Positions 47,685 through 59,720 are shown, counted from the stretch's first letter. The stretch: DNA of 64,000 bases from CAWAYH01 sp963786195 (GCA_963786195.1 CAWAYH010000002.1:434001-498000); one strand, 5' to 3'. Program-made: numbers and translations. Notes: a model not told the origin generated them from the sequence alone.

Positions 47685-48713
47685 GTGGGAAAACTGAACA
47701 TCGTCGTCCTCTACGATCGCTGGGAGGAGCCTGAGGAGACCGGCACCGCGTCCGCCGACAAGGCGCCGCTGACGCGCACGCTCGACAAGAAAGAAGTCGA
47801 GGACGAAGTCGCCGACACGCTCGGCAAGCTCGGGCACGACGCGACGCTGCACGTCCTCGACGGCTCGACCAAGAGCCTGCACGCGCTCGCGCGGATGGAC
47901 TGCGATCTGATCTTCAACCTCGCCGAGTCGTTCGCCGGCAACGACACCGCCGACTACTGCATCGCGGCCTACCTCGAGCTGATCGACAAGCGATTCACCG
48001 GCGCGGGATCGCACGGCCTGCTCTACGCGCCAGGACAAGGCGCGTCGCCAAGAAGATCCTCGAGTTCCACGGCATCCACACGCCGGTGTTCGCGCGCTCG
48101 TTTCGCGGCCGGCTCGATTTCTCGCACGATCTCGAGTTCCCGGTCATCGTCAAGCCGGCGCGCGAGGACGGCTCGATCGGCATCGAGTTCAACGCCGTCG
48201 TGTCGTCGATCCGCGAGCTGATGGAGCGCATCGACTGGCTGCACGCCAACTTCGATTCGCCGGTGCTGATCGAGGAGTACGTCGAGGGCCGCGAGATGTA
48301 CGTCGGCGTGATCGGCAACGACAACCCGATGGCGCTGCCGGTCGTCGAGCTCGATCTGTCGAAGCTGCCCGAAGGACGCCGCGCATCGCCGGCGCCGAGG
48401 TGAAGTGGGGCAAGGGCACGCGCGCCTACCGCGACACGAAGTCCGCGGTCGCGGAAGATCTGCCCGAGGAAACGTCGACGCTGCTGCAGCAGACGGCGGT
48501 CGCCGTCTTCCAGGCGCTCGAGCTGCGCGACTACGCCCGCATCGACATGCGCCTGCGGCCCGACGGCCGGGTCGCCGTCATCGAGGCGAACCCGAATCCG
48601 TGGCTCGCCGTCGAAGGCGGAGTTCGCGATGGCGGCGCGCAAGTCCGGCCGGAACTACACGCAGCTCATCGAGGAGATCGTCGACCTGGCGCTCGCCGCT
48701 ACGGACTCTGTAG
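47685..48713 (+). CDS. D-alanine-D-alanine ligase-like ATP-grasp protein, multiply frameshifted
   Basis: About 340 residues. The N-terminus KLNIVVLYDRWEEPEETG leads to CDLIFNLAESFAGNDTADYC. Breaks near 48033 and 48044 precede KKILEFHGIHTPVFARSFRG and then VIVKPAREDGSIGIEFNAVV, VLIEEYVEGREMYVGVIGND and ARIDMRLRPDGRVAVIEANP with NPWL, the ATP-grasp Mg2+ ligands. This resembles the Ddl-like ligases found outside cell-wall clusters, so the product may be another D-Ala or peptide conjugate. The exact 3' end is unclear because of a further shift at 48620; it converges on the methyltransferase stop at 48714. Confidence 0.8.
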
Positions 48714-49255
48714 CTACGGTCTCGAACTTTCCCATCCGCCTTCCACAGGTACAAGCGTCACCTCGTCGCCCTGCGCTGTCACGAACCGATCGATCTTGTC
48801 GGCGGGCCAGGTCGGGACCCATGCTGAAGGCGTGCGACACGATTCGGGCGCCTGGCTGCAGCTGCCTGGTCAGCATCGGACGCAGCTTCGCGTTGCCGAC
48901 GCCAGGAGGTACAGCGTGACGACGGTTGCGGGCGAGACGTCGGACGTCAGCACGTCCTCGACGCGGAACTCGACGAGGTGCTCGACGCCGGCAGCTCGCG
49001 TTGCCCTGGATTCCTCGATCCGTCGGGGATCGATGTCGATCCCGACCCCGCGGGCGCCGTAGATGCGCGGCCGCTGTGATGGGAATCCGGCCGTCACCAC
49101 AGCCGAGGTCGTAGACGACGTCCGCCTTGGACGTTCCGGCCAGGGTCAGCATGCGCTCGACGACGTCCTCGGGGGTAGGGACGTAGGGCGCCAGGCTCTG
49201 GGGCGTCCGCCAGGAGGAGGGCCAGGGCCAGCACGGACGACAGCGGGCGAACCAT
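48714..49255 (-). CDS. Exported or membrane-linked class I methyltransferase, frameshifted
   Basis: About 180 residues. MVRPLSSVLALALLLADAPE is a hydrophobic N-terminus. A shift near 49200 gives APYVPTPEDVVERMLTLAGT, VVYDLGCGDGRIPITAA (motif I), then in another frame ARGVGIDIDPRRIEESRATR and VEHLVEFRVEDVLTSDVSPA with VVTLYLL. The last part, LRPMLTRQLQPGARIVSHAF, ends after DKIDRFVTAQGDEV and a terminal Trp-rich stretch. It belongs to the small signal-peptide-bearing methyltransferases that resemble protein-lysine methyltransferases. About four indels. Confidence 0.72.
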
Positions 49256-49416
49256 GGCGCATCGGGTAGTCGATATCCCCGTCCCACTTGACAAACCTGC
49301 AACCCGTTACCGGCTAGGCGCTTAGCAGGCCGCGCTCGGGCCGGACGCTGCGCGTCGCACCTCGACCGATACTTCGCAGAAATGCGAAAAATGGCCCGGT
49401 TTTAGCGGGTTTCTCG

Positions 49417-49445
49417 TTGCTTGGAGGGGACTGTTCCGCTATACT
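49417..49445 (+). promoter_or_regulatory. Sigma-70 promoter of carD
   Basis: TTGCTT, a 17-bp spacer, TATACT. It lies 58 bp upstream of the carD GTG and is the best -35/-10 pair in this part of the window. Confidence 0.65.
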
Positions 49446-49503
49446 GACAGGACTGCTCGTCGGGCGCACACCCAACCTACTCACCTTACTCAGTGGGGGA
49501 CAT

Positions 49504-50084
49504 GTGACATTCCAGGTTGGTGACAAGGTCATTTACCCAAATCACGGACTCGGCGTCGTTCAGGGCATCGAAACCAAGACAATCCTCGGCACCACCTGCG
49601 GCTTCTATCATCTGCGGATGGTCGCGAACGAGACGACGGTGCTCGTTCCCGTCGACAACGTCGACGGCGTCGGCCTCCGGCGCGCGATCAGCGACGAAGA
49701 GATCGAGCGTCTCTTCACGCTCCTCGGCGACGGCAAGATCGACAATCACCAGAACTGGAAAGGACGCTTCAAGGACAATTCGGACCGGATGCGCACCGGC
49801 TCGATCTACGACGTGGTCGAAGTGCTGAAGAGCCTGACGTTCCTCGCGCGCTCGAAGAACCTCTCGTTCCGCGAGAAGCGCATGCTCGATCGCGCCAAGT
49901 TCCTCGTCATCTCCGAGATCTCCGAGGTCTCGCACGAGAAGACCGAGCCAGGTCGAGGAGAAGGTCGACCGCGCGCTCGAGCGCTGCTTCACGATGAAGA
50001 ACCGGTCGATCGCCCGCGCCAAGGCCGCCAAGGCCGACGCCGACCACGCGCGTCACGGCGCGCCGGACCGCCAAGGCGTCGTAA
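49504..50084 (+). CDS. carD: CarD/CdnL-family transcription regulator, one or two frameshifts
   Basis: About 193 residues. VTFQVGDKVIYPNHGLGVVQ then GIE is the Tudor-like RNA-polymerase-interacting domain; VANETTVLVPVDNVDGVGLR and ISDEEIERLFTLLGDGKIDN begin the helical DNA-binding part, continuing DVVEVLKSLTFLARSKNLSF and MLDRAKFLVISEISEVSHEK. A shift near 49950 leads to KVDRALERCFTMKNR-type residues and a basic end. CarD/CdnL stabilises promoter open complexes at rRNA and growth genes. The start is a GTG 4 nt after GGGGGAC. A terminator follows. Confidence 0.9.
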
Positions 50085-50110
50085 GCGCGGTCGACTCGGA
50101 TCGACCTCAC

Positions 50111-50146
50111 AGGCCGGGAGCTCGCAGGAGCTTCCGGCCTTTTTGT
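50111..50146 (+). terminator. Rho-independent terminator after carD
   Basis: AGGCCGG-GAGCTC-loop-GAGCTT-CCGGCCT stem followed by TTTTT. It ends 27-30 bp after the carD stop and before the PlsC gene. Confidence 0.85.
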
Positions 50147-50164
50147 CGTACTTCGACCTGTTCG

Positions 50165-50915
50165 ATGCCGCTGATCGCCGCGCTCCGCTCGGTCGCCACC
50201 TACGTCGGCGGTCTCGCTGTACGTCCTCCTCGTCGGGCCGCCGTTCGTGCTGATCGCGCTCGCCGTCCGGAGCCCGGTCATCCTGTACCAGGTCGGGTCT
50301 GCGTCGGCGTCCGGCTCGGCTCTGTGCCTGAGCGGGATCCGGCGTGCAGGTCGAGGGCGCCGAGCACATCCAGCGCGACCGCGCCGCCGTCTACGCGGTC
50401 AACCACGCCAGCAACGTCGAGCCGCCGATCCTCTTCGAGGCGCTGCGCGCGCTGTTTCCGCGGCTGCGCGTTCTCTACAAGGCGGAGCTGCGGAAGCTGC
50501 CGATCCTCGTCCGCGCGTTCGACCTCGCCGGCTTCGTGCCGCTCGAGCGCGGCAATCGCGACCAGAGCCTGCCGGCGATCGAGCGGGCCGCGGAGGCGCT
50601 GCGCGACGGGCAACTCGTTCCTGATCTTCCCGGAGGGCACGCGCAGCCGGACCGGAGCAGCTGCTGCCGTTCAAGAAGGGCGGCTTCATCATGGCGATGA
50701 AGGCGCAGGCGCCGATCGTGCCGGTGGCGATCAACGGGGCCCGCGAGCGCCATGCGCAAGGGCAGCCTCGTCATCCACCCGGTGACGGTCACGCGTCCGC
50801 TTCGGCGAGCCGATCGAAACGGCCGGCCTGACGCTCGACGATCGCGATCGGCTCGATCGCGACACGTGCGCGGCCGCGTCGCCGCGCTGCTCGCGCGAGG
50901 CGAACCGTCATGGAT
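50165..50915 (+). CDS. plsC: Lysophospholipid (1-acyl-glycerol-3-phosphate) acyltransferase, multiply frameshifted
   Basis: About 250 residues. One N-terminal membrane helix (SVATYVGGLAV... LIALAVRSPVIL), then VQVEGAEHIQRDRAAVYAVN followed by HASNVEPP, the NHxxxxD-type motif with E for D. LYKAELRKLPILVRAFDLAG and FVPLERGNRDQSLPAIERAA follow, then FPEGTRSRTG and KGGFIMAMKAQAPIVPVAIN after further shifts. It acylates lysophosphatidate in membrane lipid synthesis. Breaks near 50220, 50335, 50620, 50650, 50790 and a G at 50855. The end is approximate. Confidence 0.8.
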
Positions 50916-51529
50916 GAACTGCTCAGCGACGCTCGGCCGGACGCTGGGGTTCTCGTTCGCCGCCGGGATCAACCTCTACGCGACGGTGGCGATCCTCGGC
51001 CTGGCCAGCCGCTACGGCTGGGTCGACGCTGCCGCCGCAGTTCCGGGTCTTCGACAACGACTTCGTCATCGGCGCCGCGCTCGTCCTCTACGTCATCGAG
51101 TTCGTCGCCGACAAGATTCCGTGGGTCGATTCGATCTGGGACGCCGTCCACACCGTCATCCGGCCGGTCGGCGGCGCGCTCATCGCCGTGACGACGCTCG
51201 GCGACGCCAGCCCGACCGATCGAGGGCCTCGTCGGCGCTGCTCGGCGGCACGCTCGCGGCCGGCACGCACTTCAGCAAGGCCGGCACGCGCGCCGTCGCC
51301 AACACCAGCCCGGAGCCGTTCTCGAACTGGGTGCTGAGCCTCGCCGAAGACGTCTTCGTCATCGGGCTCGCGACGCTGGCGCTGAAGTATCCGGTCGCCG
51401 CGGCGATCGTGGTGATCGTCGGGGTCGTGCTGATGATCGCTGTTCGCGACCTGGATCGTGCGGGCGCTCAGCGCCGGTGGCGCCGGGCGCGCCGCCCGGA
51501 TCTCGTTGCGCACGCGCCGATGCGAGTGA
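50910..51529 (+). CDS. DUF4126 membrane protein, frameshifted
   Basis: About 206 residues. MDELLS then TLGRTLGFSFAAGINLYATV and AILGLASRYGWVD, FRVFDNDFVIGAALVLYVIE, FVADKIPWVDSIWDAVHTVI and SALLGGTLAAGTHFSKAGTR are the DUF4126 pattern, with about five helices. Removing a G at 51218 restores SPTIEGL. The C-terminus reads LFATWIVRALSAGGAGRAAR in the corrected frame and stops at 51527-51529. Function unknown. It follows plsC with overlapping ends. Confidence 0.75.
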
Positions 51530-51577
51530 GGATCTCCACGGAGCACGGAGCGCGGAGCCTGACGGAGACGTGAGAAG

Positions 51578-52800
51578 CTAGTCTTCGTCCGTGTCCTGCG
51601 TCTCGGTGCTCATTTCGCCGCCCGTCGTGAACGTCGAGCGAGTCCAGGGCGCCAGCGGCTGGCCGTCGATGGCCATGATGCCCTCCAGCAGCTCGACCTG
51701 TCACCGTGCTGAAAGCGCTCGAGCGGCTGCGGCGAACTTGATCTCGAGCGCGCGGTTGCCCTCGTTGTAGTGTGATCGCGAACGGCGGGACGGAGTCGGC
51801 GCGGCGCCCGCCGGGCGCCGGCTGGCGCGTACGCGACGCGCACGCGATCCCTGAACGATCGCGGCGTCCATGTCGCGCGAGAACTGAATCCGGACCGGGC
51901 TGCCCGGGTCGACGTCCGTCTCGTCGGGCACCGGCGCGCTGAAGATCACCGTGGGCGGCGGCTCCTTCGGGGTCGCGGGCACGGTGACCTCGACCGGCGC
52001 TCGGCCTCGGGTCGGCGGCCTGCGCGATGGCGACTCGCTTCGATCCAGACGCGGCTGCCCTCGCGCCTGCACCGTCGCCGGCCACCTCGAGCCACCGCCC
52101 GGTGTCGACGCGGGCGCCCGGATCGAGATCGAAGCCCTTGCCTCGCGGCCGGAGGCCGCTGACCCAGATCGCGGCGTCGGCCGACTGCAGCACGAAATCC
52201 CACTTCGTGACGAGTTCAGCGCTGCGGGCAGGTCGCCGTAGAGGTTGCGGCCGCGGAACCGGCCGGTGACGGTGACGCTGCGGTTCGCGTAGCTGTCTCG
52301 GGCGCCAGCGCGATCGCCCGAAGGGTCGGGCTGGACGGCACGGCGGCGTCGACGCATCGTGGCGCCGAGGATCACGAAGACCTGGTCGCGCGCCGGCCAC
52401 CGGCCGTTGGTGACGGCTTCGAGCAGCGGCCGGAAGTCGTAGCGCGAGAACCGCGAGTCGTCCTCGCTGCAGGCGTCCGAGATCCCAGAACTCGCCGCGG
52501 ATTTCGCCGTCGCGTCCGCGACGGGCGCTCTCGCCAGAAGACGAAGACCGGCGGTTCGCCGTCGCGGCGCTTCCGGCGCCGGCGTCGCGCCGGAGAGCTC
52601 GATGCCGCCGCGAGATCGCGCGCGTCCTGACGACGCCGTCTCGACGATGGCGACCTGCGTGCCGTGGAAGAACACCGGCCGGAGCGCCGACGCAAGGGCG
52701 CTCAGGCCGTCGTGGCGAGGCGCGGCGCCGAGCGGCTGACGCAGCGATGCGCCGCCGACACGCGCGACGACACGAGCAGCACAGGCGCGATCCGGAGGTG
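51578..52800 (-). CDS. Exported Ig-like (Big_5) domain protein, multiply frameshifted
   Basis: About 400 residues in three frames. The N-terminal signal-like part (IAPVLLVSSRVSAA) leads to GLSALASALRPVFFHGTQVA, a middle module (GEPPVFVFWRERP; SRYDFRPLLEAVTNGRWPAR), and an OB-like domain (SVTVTGRFRGRNLYGDLPAA; DAAIWVSGLRPRGKGFDLDP). The C-terminal Ig-like domain begins PPTVIFSAPVPDETDVDPGS then PVRIQFSRDMDAAIV and ends MAIDGQPLAPWTRSTFTTGG before the TAG at 51578. The Big_5/SbsA pattern is typical of extracellular proteins. About ten indels; the start is uncertain. Confidence 0.65.
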
Positions 52801-52809
52801 CCGGAGCCG

Positions 52810-54773
<1,964 letters not shown>

Positions 54774-54833
54774 ACGGGCGGGAATATTAGTCGGCCCGGG
54801 CTCGGTGCTCAAGTTTCCACGCGTGGACCTTGC

Positions 54834-54839
54834 TACAAT
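54834..54839 (+). promoter_or_regulatory. TACAAT -10 box close to rex start
   Basis: TTGCTACAAT with 9 nt to the GTG at 54849, so the rex message may be leaderless. Confidence 0.5.
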
Positions 54840-54848
54840 CGACGGCTT

Positions 54849-55536
54849 GTGACGAAGGCGAACAAGGCCGCAGCGCCGCCAGCGCGCCGCGCGAGGTCGA
54901 GCCGGTCTCCGAGCTGACGACCAATCGGCTGTCGGTCTACCTGCGCTGCCTGAACGCGCTCGACGCCGCCGGCGTGCGCACGGTCTCGTCGCAGGCGCTC
55001 GCGGAGCAGTTCCATCTGAACGCCGCGCAGATCCGGAAGGACCTGGCGTACTTCGGCGAGTTCGGCGTTCGCGGCGTCGGCTACTACGTCAAGGAGCTGC
55101 GGCGGCACCTGCGGCAGATCCTCGGGCTCGACCGCGGCGTCCGCGTCGCGATCATGGGGGCCGGCAACCTCGGGCTCGCGCTCGCCGACTATCCGGGGTT
55201 TCGCGAGGAAGGGTTCGAGATCGCCGCGCTGTTCGACACGCGCGCGCGAGAAGATCGGCCGGACGCTCGCGCGGCGGCGTGCCCATCTACGACATCCGGG
55301 ACTTCCCGACGCTCGTCCGCCGCGAGCGGATTCCGCATCGCCGTCATCGCCGTGCCCGGAACCGCGGCCCAGGCGGTCGTCAACACGGTGGTCGCCGCCG
55401 GCATCAAAGCCGATCCTCAACTTTTCGCCCGGCGCGCTGAAGGTGCCGCCGGACGTCAAGCTGAAGAGCGTGGACCTGACCGTCTCGCTCGAGAGCCTGT
55501 CGTTCTTTCTGGCGCAGGGGGAAAGCGGTGGCTAAG
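54849..55536 (+). CDS. rex: Redox-sensing transcriptional repressor Rex, multiply frameshifted
   Basis: About 229 residues. A winged helix (TTNRLSVYLRCLNALDAAGV; SSQALAEQFHLNAAQIRKDL; AYFGEFGVRGVGYYVKELRR) is followed by the NAD(H) Rossmann domain: VRVAIMGAGNLGLALADYPG, IAALFDTR. Corrected frames give KIGRTLARGGVPIYDIRDFP, IRIAVIAVPGTAAQAVVNTV, then KAILNFSPGALKVPPDVKLK after removing the G at 55412, and LESLSFFLAQGESGG. Rex senses NADH/NAD+ and represses fermentative and respiratory genes. The start is a GTG; a short shift near 54895 joins the first 20 residues. Five or six indels. Confidence 0.88.
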
Positions 55537-55620
55537 AGCGGCGGTCGACGTCGGCGCTCGGCGCTCGTCCGTCGACAGGCTCGGGACGACACTGAGCGTG
55601 TCGAGGGTCGGCCGGGACGC

Positions 55621-56082
55621 GTTGTCGCACGTCGACGCGCGAGGCGAAGCGCGGATGGTCGACGTCAGCGGCAAAGGCCGTGACCGGCGCGCGAGGCCGT
55701 CGCGCGCGGCCGCATCGTCATGTCGCGCGCGGCGCTGCGGCAGATCCGCGCGGCGACGGTGAAGAAGGGCGATCCGCTGCAGACCGCGCGGCTGGCCGGC
55801 ATCATGGCGGCGAAGCAGACGTCCGCGCTGATCCCGCTCTGTCATCCGCTGCCGCTGTCGCACGTCGACGTGACGCTGCGTCCGCTCAGCGACGGCTACG
55901 AGATCGAGGCGCGCGTGCGGACCACAGCGCGGACCGGCGTCGAGATGGAAGCGCTGACGGCGGTGGCGGTCGCGGCGCTGACGATCTACGACATGGTCAA
56001 GGCCGTCGACAAGGCGATGGTGATCGGCGACATCCGGCTGGTCGAGAAGCGCGGCGGCGCGAGCGGCGAGTACAAGGCTTGA
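55621..56082 (+). CDS. moaC: MoaC, cyclic pyranopterin monophosphate synthase, one frameshift
   Basis: About 153 residues. LSHVDARGEARMVDVSGK at the start, a shift near 55690, then VMSRAALRQIRAATVKKGDP, TSALIPLCHPLPLSHVDVTL, TGVEMEALTAVAVAALTIYD and MVKAVDKAMVIGDIRLVEKR, all MoaC signatures including the Lys and Asp active-site residues. It converts the MoaA product to cyclic pyranopterin in molybdenum-cofactor synthesis. The start appears to be TTG near 55621. The TGA overlaps the next gene's TTG. The 85 bp before it hold a partial inverted repeat but nothing I can name. Confidence 0.88.
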
Positions 56083-57055
56083 ACATCCTCGTCGCCATCT
56101 ACAGCCGGTTCGTGATGTGGAACATCCCGACCGGCCACGTCGAGCGGCTTGCGGCGAGAGTTTCCCGCGCACACGTTCGTGCAGCGCACGACGATGACGA
56201 GGCGCTCGACTGCTATCCAACGGCCGACGCCGCGTTCTCGGCGCACGTGACCCGCGAGCAACTGGCGGCGGCGCCCCGCCTGCGATGGATTCACAGCCCG
56301 GCGGCCGGCGTCGGCGGCATGCTGTTTCCGGAGATGGTCGCGCGACCGATCGTGATCACCAACTCCCGCGGCATGTCCGCCGACACCATCGCCGAGCACG
56401 CGCTCGCGGTGACGCTCGCGCTGTTCCGCCGGCTGCCGATGGCGTTTCGCAGCCAGGCCAGCGCGAGTGGGCGCAGGACGCCATCAGCCTCGAGCGTCAC
56501 CGTCTCGTTGCCGGCTCGCGCGTGCTGGTCGTCGGCCTCGGCGCGATCGGCGCGGCGGTTGCCGACCGCTTCGCGCTGCTCGGCGCGCGCGTCACCGGCA
56601 TCCGGCGACACCGACCGCGCCAACGCCGGAGCGTCGGCGAGGTCGCCGGACCCGATCGCCTGCACGAACTGCTGCCGCACGCCGACGTCGTCGTCGTCTC
56701 GGCGCCGCACACCGACGCCACGCGAAACCTCATCGGCGAGCGCGAGCTGGGCCGATGAAGCCCGATGCGGTGCTCGTCAACGTCAGCCGCGGGCAGCTCG
56801 TCGACGAAGCGGCGCTCGTCGACGCGCTGCGCGCCGGCGCGATCGGCGGCGCCGCGCTCGACGTCTTCGAGCACGAGCCGCTTCCGCCGGACAGCCCGTT
56901 CTGGACGCTGCCGAACGTGCTGATCACGCCGCACACGTCCGGTTTCCGCCCCGACCACTGGGATGCCGCGACCGCCCTGTTCGCCGAGAACCTGCGGCGG
57001 TTCGGACGCCGGCGAGCCGCTCATGAACGTCGTCGACAAGATCGCCGGGTATTAG
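56079..57055 (+). CDS. D-isomer-specific 2-hydroxyacid dehydrogenase, frameshifted
   Basis: About 325 residues. The TTG at 56079 overlaps moaC's TGA. NILVAIYSRFVMWNIPTGHV, then WIHSPAAGVGGMLFPEMVAR, NSRGMSADTIAEHALAVTLA, VLVVGLGAIGAAVADRFALL (NAD-binding GxGxxG), PHADVVVVSAPHTDATRNLI, VNVSRGQLVDEAALVDALRA (catalytic Arg), DVFEHEPLPPDSPFWTLPNV (Glu) and ITPHTSGFRPDHW (His). Substrate unresolved: glyoxylate, hydroxypyruvate or a related 2-keto acid. Breaks near 56150, 56465, 56610, 56755 and 57010. The TAG at 57053 precedes the next promoter. Confidence 0.85.
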
Positions 57056-57060
57056 CCGCT

Positions 57061-57066
57061 TATAAT
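57061..57066 (+). promoter_or_regulatory. TATAAT -10 box 6 nt before GTG start
   Basis: TATAATCCCCGC then GTG at 57073. The spacing places the expected transcription start on or next to the start codon. Confidence 0.55.
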
Positions 57067-57072
57067 CCCCGC

Positions 57073-58897
57073 GTGACCTCGCCCGCAGCAGAGCTCGACC
57101 CTGCCATCAGGACGATCGCCGATCTGCCGTTCCACGTGATGGGGCGGCTCCCAAAGCCGCAGATCATCGGCTCGTTGCATCAAGGGCGAGATCGCCGGTG
57201 TGTCGAGCAAGGAGATGTTCGAGCGCGTCCGCGATCTGTCGCTCGGCCTCGACGGCGCTCGGCGTGGCGCCCGGCGATCGCGTCGCGATCCTGTCCGAGA
57301 GCCGGCCCGAGTGGCTGATGAGCGATCTCGCGATCCTGACGCTCGGCGCGGTCACGGTGCCGGTCTATCCGACGCTCTCCGCCGCGCAGGCGCGCTACAT
57401 CCTCCAGGACTGCGCGCGCGCAAGTCGCGTTCGTCTCGACGCGGGAGCAGCTCGACAAGATTCAGGAGATTCGCCACCAGCTGCCGGCCTCGAGGCGGTC
57501 GTGATCATGGAGGAGGCGCCGCGGCGGCGAGCCCGTCGGTGATCGGCGTTCGACGATCTCGCCGCGCGCGGCCACGCGCGGATGACGGGCGAGTGGGGCG
57601 CGGGCCGCGAGTTCAGGACGGGGCGCGGGCAGTCCGGCCGGAGCAGCTCGCGACGATCATCTACACCTCGGGCACGACCGGCGAGCCCAAGGGCGTGATG
57701 CTCTCGCACGCGAACCTGGTCGCCAACCTCACAGCCGGCGCTCGAGTCCTCGACCTGTCGCAGGACGATGTCGCGCTGTCGTTCCTGCCGCTGAGCCATT
57801 CGTTCGAGCGGATGGTGTCGTACGTCTACCTGATGTCCGGCGTCACGATCGTGTTCGCCGAGTCGATGGACACGATTGGCCGTGACATCGGAATCGTGAG
57901 GCCCACGCTGCTGACCGGCGTGCCGCGCGTCTACGAGAAGCTCCACGCGCGAATCCTCGAGAAGGGCCAGAGCGAGCCCGGCTGAAGCCGCCATTTTCAG
58001 GTGGGCCGCAGGCGCCGGCGCGGCGCGGGGAACGGCGCAGCTCGGCGGCGCGTCACTCGGCCCGCTCGGTTCGCTGCAGGCCGCCGTCGCGGACCGGCTG
58101 GTCTTCGCGAAAATCCGCGCCGGCGTCGGCGGACGGCTGCGGTACCTCGTCTCCGGCAGCGCGCCGCTGCCGGTCAACGTCGCGGAGTTCTTCCAGGGCG
58201 TCGGCCTGCCGATTATCGAAGGCTACGGCCTGACCGAGACCTCGCCGATCCTGACGGTCAATCCACCCGCGGCGCCGCGTGCGGGCACCGTCGGCAGGCC
58301 GCTGCCGGGCGTCGAGCTGCGGATTGCCGACGACGGCGAGATCCTGGCGCGCGGGCCGAACGTCATGTCGGGCTACTACAACAAGCCGGAGGCGACGGCC
58401 GACGCGCTGCGGGACGGCTGGTTTCACACCGGCGACATCGGCACGATCGACGCGGACGGCTACCTGCGGATCACCGATCGCAAGAAGGATCTGCTGGTCA
58501 CGTCCGGCGGCAAGAAGATCGCGCCGCAGCCGATCGAGGCGATTCTCAAGCGCAGCCCGCTCGTCGCCGAGGCCGTCCTGCTCGGCGATCGGCGGAAGTT
58601 CGCCGCCGCCCTGATCGTGCCGGACTTCGGCGCGCTGGAGCGCCGGCTGAAGGATCTCGGCCGGCCGCCGGCTCACGCGCCGAGCTCGTCACGCGGACCG
58701 ACGTGATCGCGCTGTATGAGGAGATCGTCGACGCCCTGAACCGCGAGCTGTCACAGTTCGAACGCATCAAGAAGATCGCGCTCCTGCCGCTCGAGTTCAC
58801 CATCGAATCGGGCGAGCTGACGCCGACGCTCAAGGTGAAGCGTAAGGTGGTCGAGGAGCGATGGCGGGGGGAAATTGAGAAGCTGTACTCTGATTGA
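57073..58897 (+). CDS. Long-chain fatty-acyl-CoA synthetase (AMP-binding), multiply frameshifted
   Basis: About 606 residues. GTG start, then ELDPAIRTIADLPFHVMGRL. VAPGDRVAILSESRPEWLMS, TLGAVTVPVYPTLSAAQARY, the AMP-binding P-loop IIYTSGTTGEPKGVMLSHAN, LPLSHSFERMVSYVYLMSGV, GYGLTETSPILTVNPP, and the hinge DGWFHTGDIGTIDADGYLRI with TDRKKDLLVTSGGKKIAPQP are all in place. The C-terminus FERIKKIALLPLEFTIESGE and LTPTLKVKRKVVEERW is typical of FadD/long-chain enzymes. It activates fatty acids for β-oxidation or lipid synthesis. Breaks include an extra G at 57548 and others near 57185, 57250, 57420, 57985 and 58675. Confidence 0.87.
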
Positions 58898-58900
58898 GAG

Positions 58901-59714
58901 CGGTGCAGGGTGCACGGTGCACCGTGCACGGTGCGGTGCTGTGCAGGTGCAGGTGCGGTGATCATAGCCAGGGTGCACTGTGCACCGGCACTAGCACCTG
59001 CACAGCACGGCACCCTGCACCCGGCACCGTGCACTTTGCACCGTTCCCGATCACCCTTCGTTCTATTCGCGTTCCAGTACTTCAGCAGCCCTGCGTTCGC
59101 GGCTAGCGCTCTTCCACACAAGAGTCTGAGATCCTCGTACTCCTTCTCGTCAAGTACTCCGGCTGCCGTCCGGCCTCGAGCTCGTCGTCGACTTCGCCGA
59201 GTTCTCCGCGCGCGATGCGGAGCGAGTGGGCAAACTCTCTGTGGCGGTACTTGTAGATCCCTCGGCGGTGTTGTGGCAGGCAGAGTTTGCGGCGCGTTTG
59301 ATCTGGCGGCAGTGGTCCTCGTCACGCTGGACATTCGATCGCTTCGCGTATCGCGAAGACCCGCCGACGAAGTTCGTTGGCTATCTGCCATGCGTGCAGC
59401 TCTCGATGAGTGCGAGCTCCCATGACACATCGGGGAGCACGAACCGTTCCGATTGGCCCGGATGGGAAGAACCCCCGGAATAAGCACCTGCACAGCACCG
59501 CACCGTGCACCCTGCACTGAGCACCTTGCACCGTTTGCCACGCCAGGCCCATCGCAGCGTGGCAATTCCTGCAATGCTGACCGGGCACCGCTCGCGACCC
59601 CGCACCTGCACAGCACGGCACCGTGCACGATGCACCGTGCACCTTGCACCGCTCGCGAATTAGCACCTGCACAGCACCGCACCCTGCACTGTGCACCGTG
59701 CACCTTGCACCGTT
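58901..59714. repeat. Array of five ~55-bp GGTGCAC-rich repeats flanking a small gene
   Basis: Copies at about 58901-58959 (inverted), 58990-59045, 59484-59533, 59603-59663 and 59664-59714. The shared core on the plus strand is AGCACCTGCACAGCACCGCA then CCGTGCACCCTGCAC(TG) and CACCTTGCACCG. Four copies are in one orientation; the first, after the acyl-CoA synthetase stop, is inverted. Shorter relatives occur at 22167-22188 and 32725-32760. The sections between 59045 and 59430 encode the four-helix-bundle protein. 59428-59720 otherwise has no supported gene. Confidence 0.8.
58991..59427 (-). CDS. Four-helix-bundle protein (S23/TIGR02436 type), frameshifted
   Basis: The ATG at 59427 gives MGARTHRELHAWQIANELRR then RVFAI, the start of S23-type four-helix-bundle proteins. 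Later frames give REAI, then EDHCRQIKRAANSACHNTAE with GF, REFAHSLRIARGELGEVDDE, and DEKEYEDLRLLCGRALAANA followed by GLLKYWN, the rest of the fold (usual length about 120). The C-terminus runs into the GGTGCAC repeat; a stop in one frame lies at 58991. This family occurs as intervening ORFs in 23S rRNA genes of some bacteria and free-standing elsewhere; it is also related in fold to the Avd proteins of diversity-generating retroelements. No reverse transcriptase is seen here. Confidence 0.65.
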
Positions 59715-59720
59715 CATGAT

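Noticed and set aside
59540..59600. CxxCH haem-like motif (CRNCH) in a minus-strand frame between repeats
   Set aside because: Short isolated motif in a repeat-derived frame with no cytochrome context.
58901..59714. Array of repeats suggestive of CRISPR
   Set aside because: Copies are irregularly spaced and in both orientations, spacers vary from 0 to over 400 bp and include a gene, and no cas genes are present.
58901..59714. A diversity-generating retroelement around the four-helix-bundle (Avd-like) gene
   Set aside because: No reverse transcriptase, template repeat or target gene is visible in the window.
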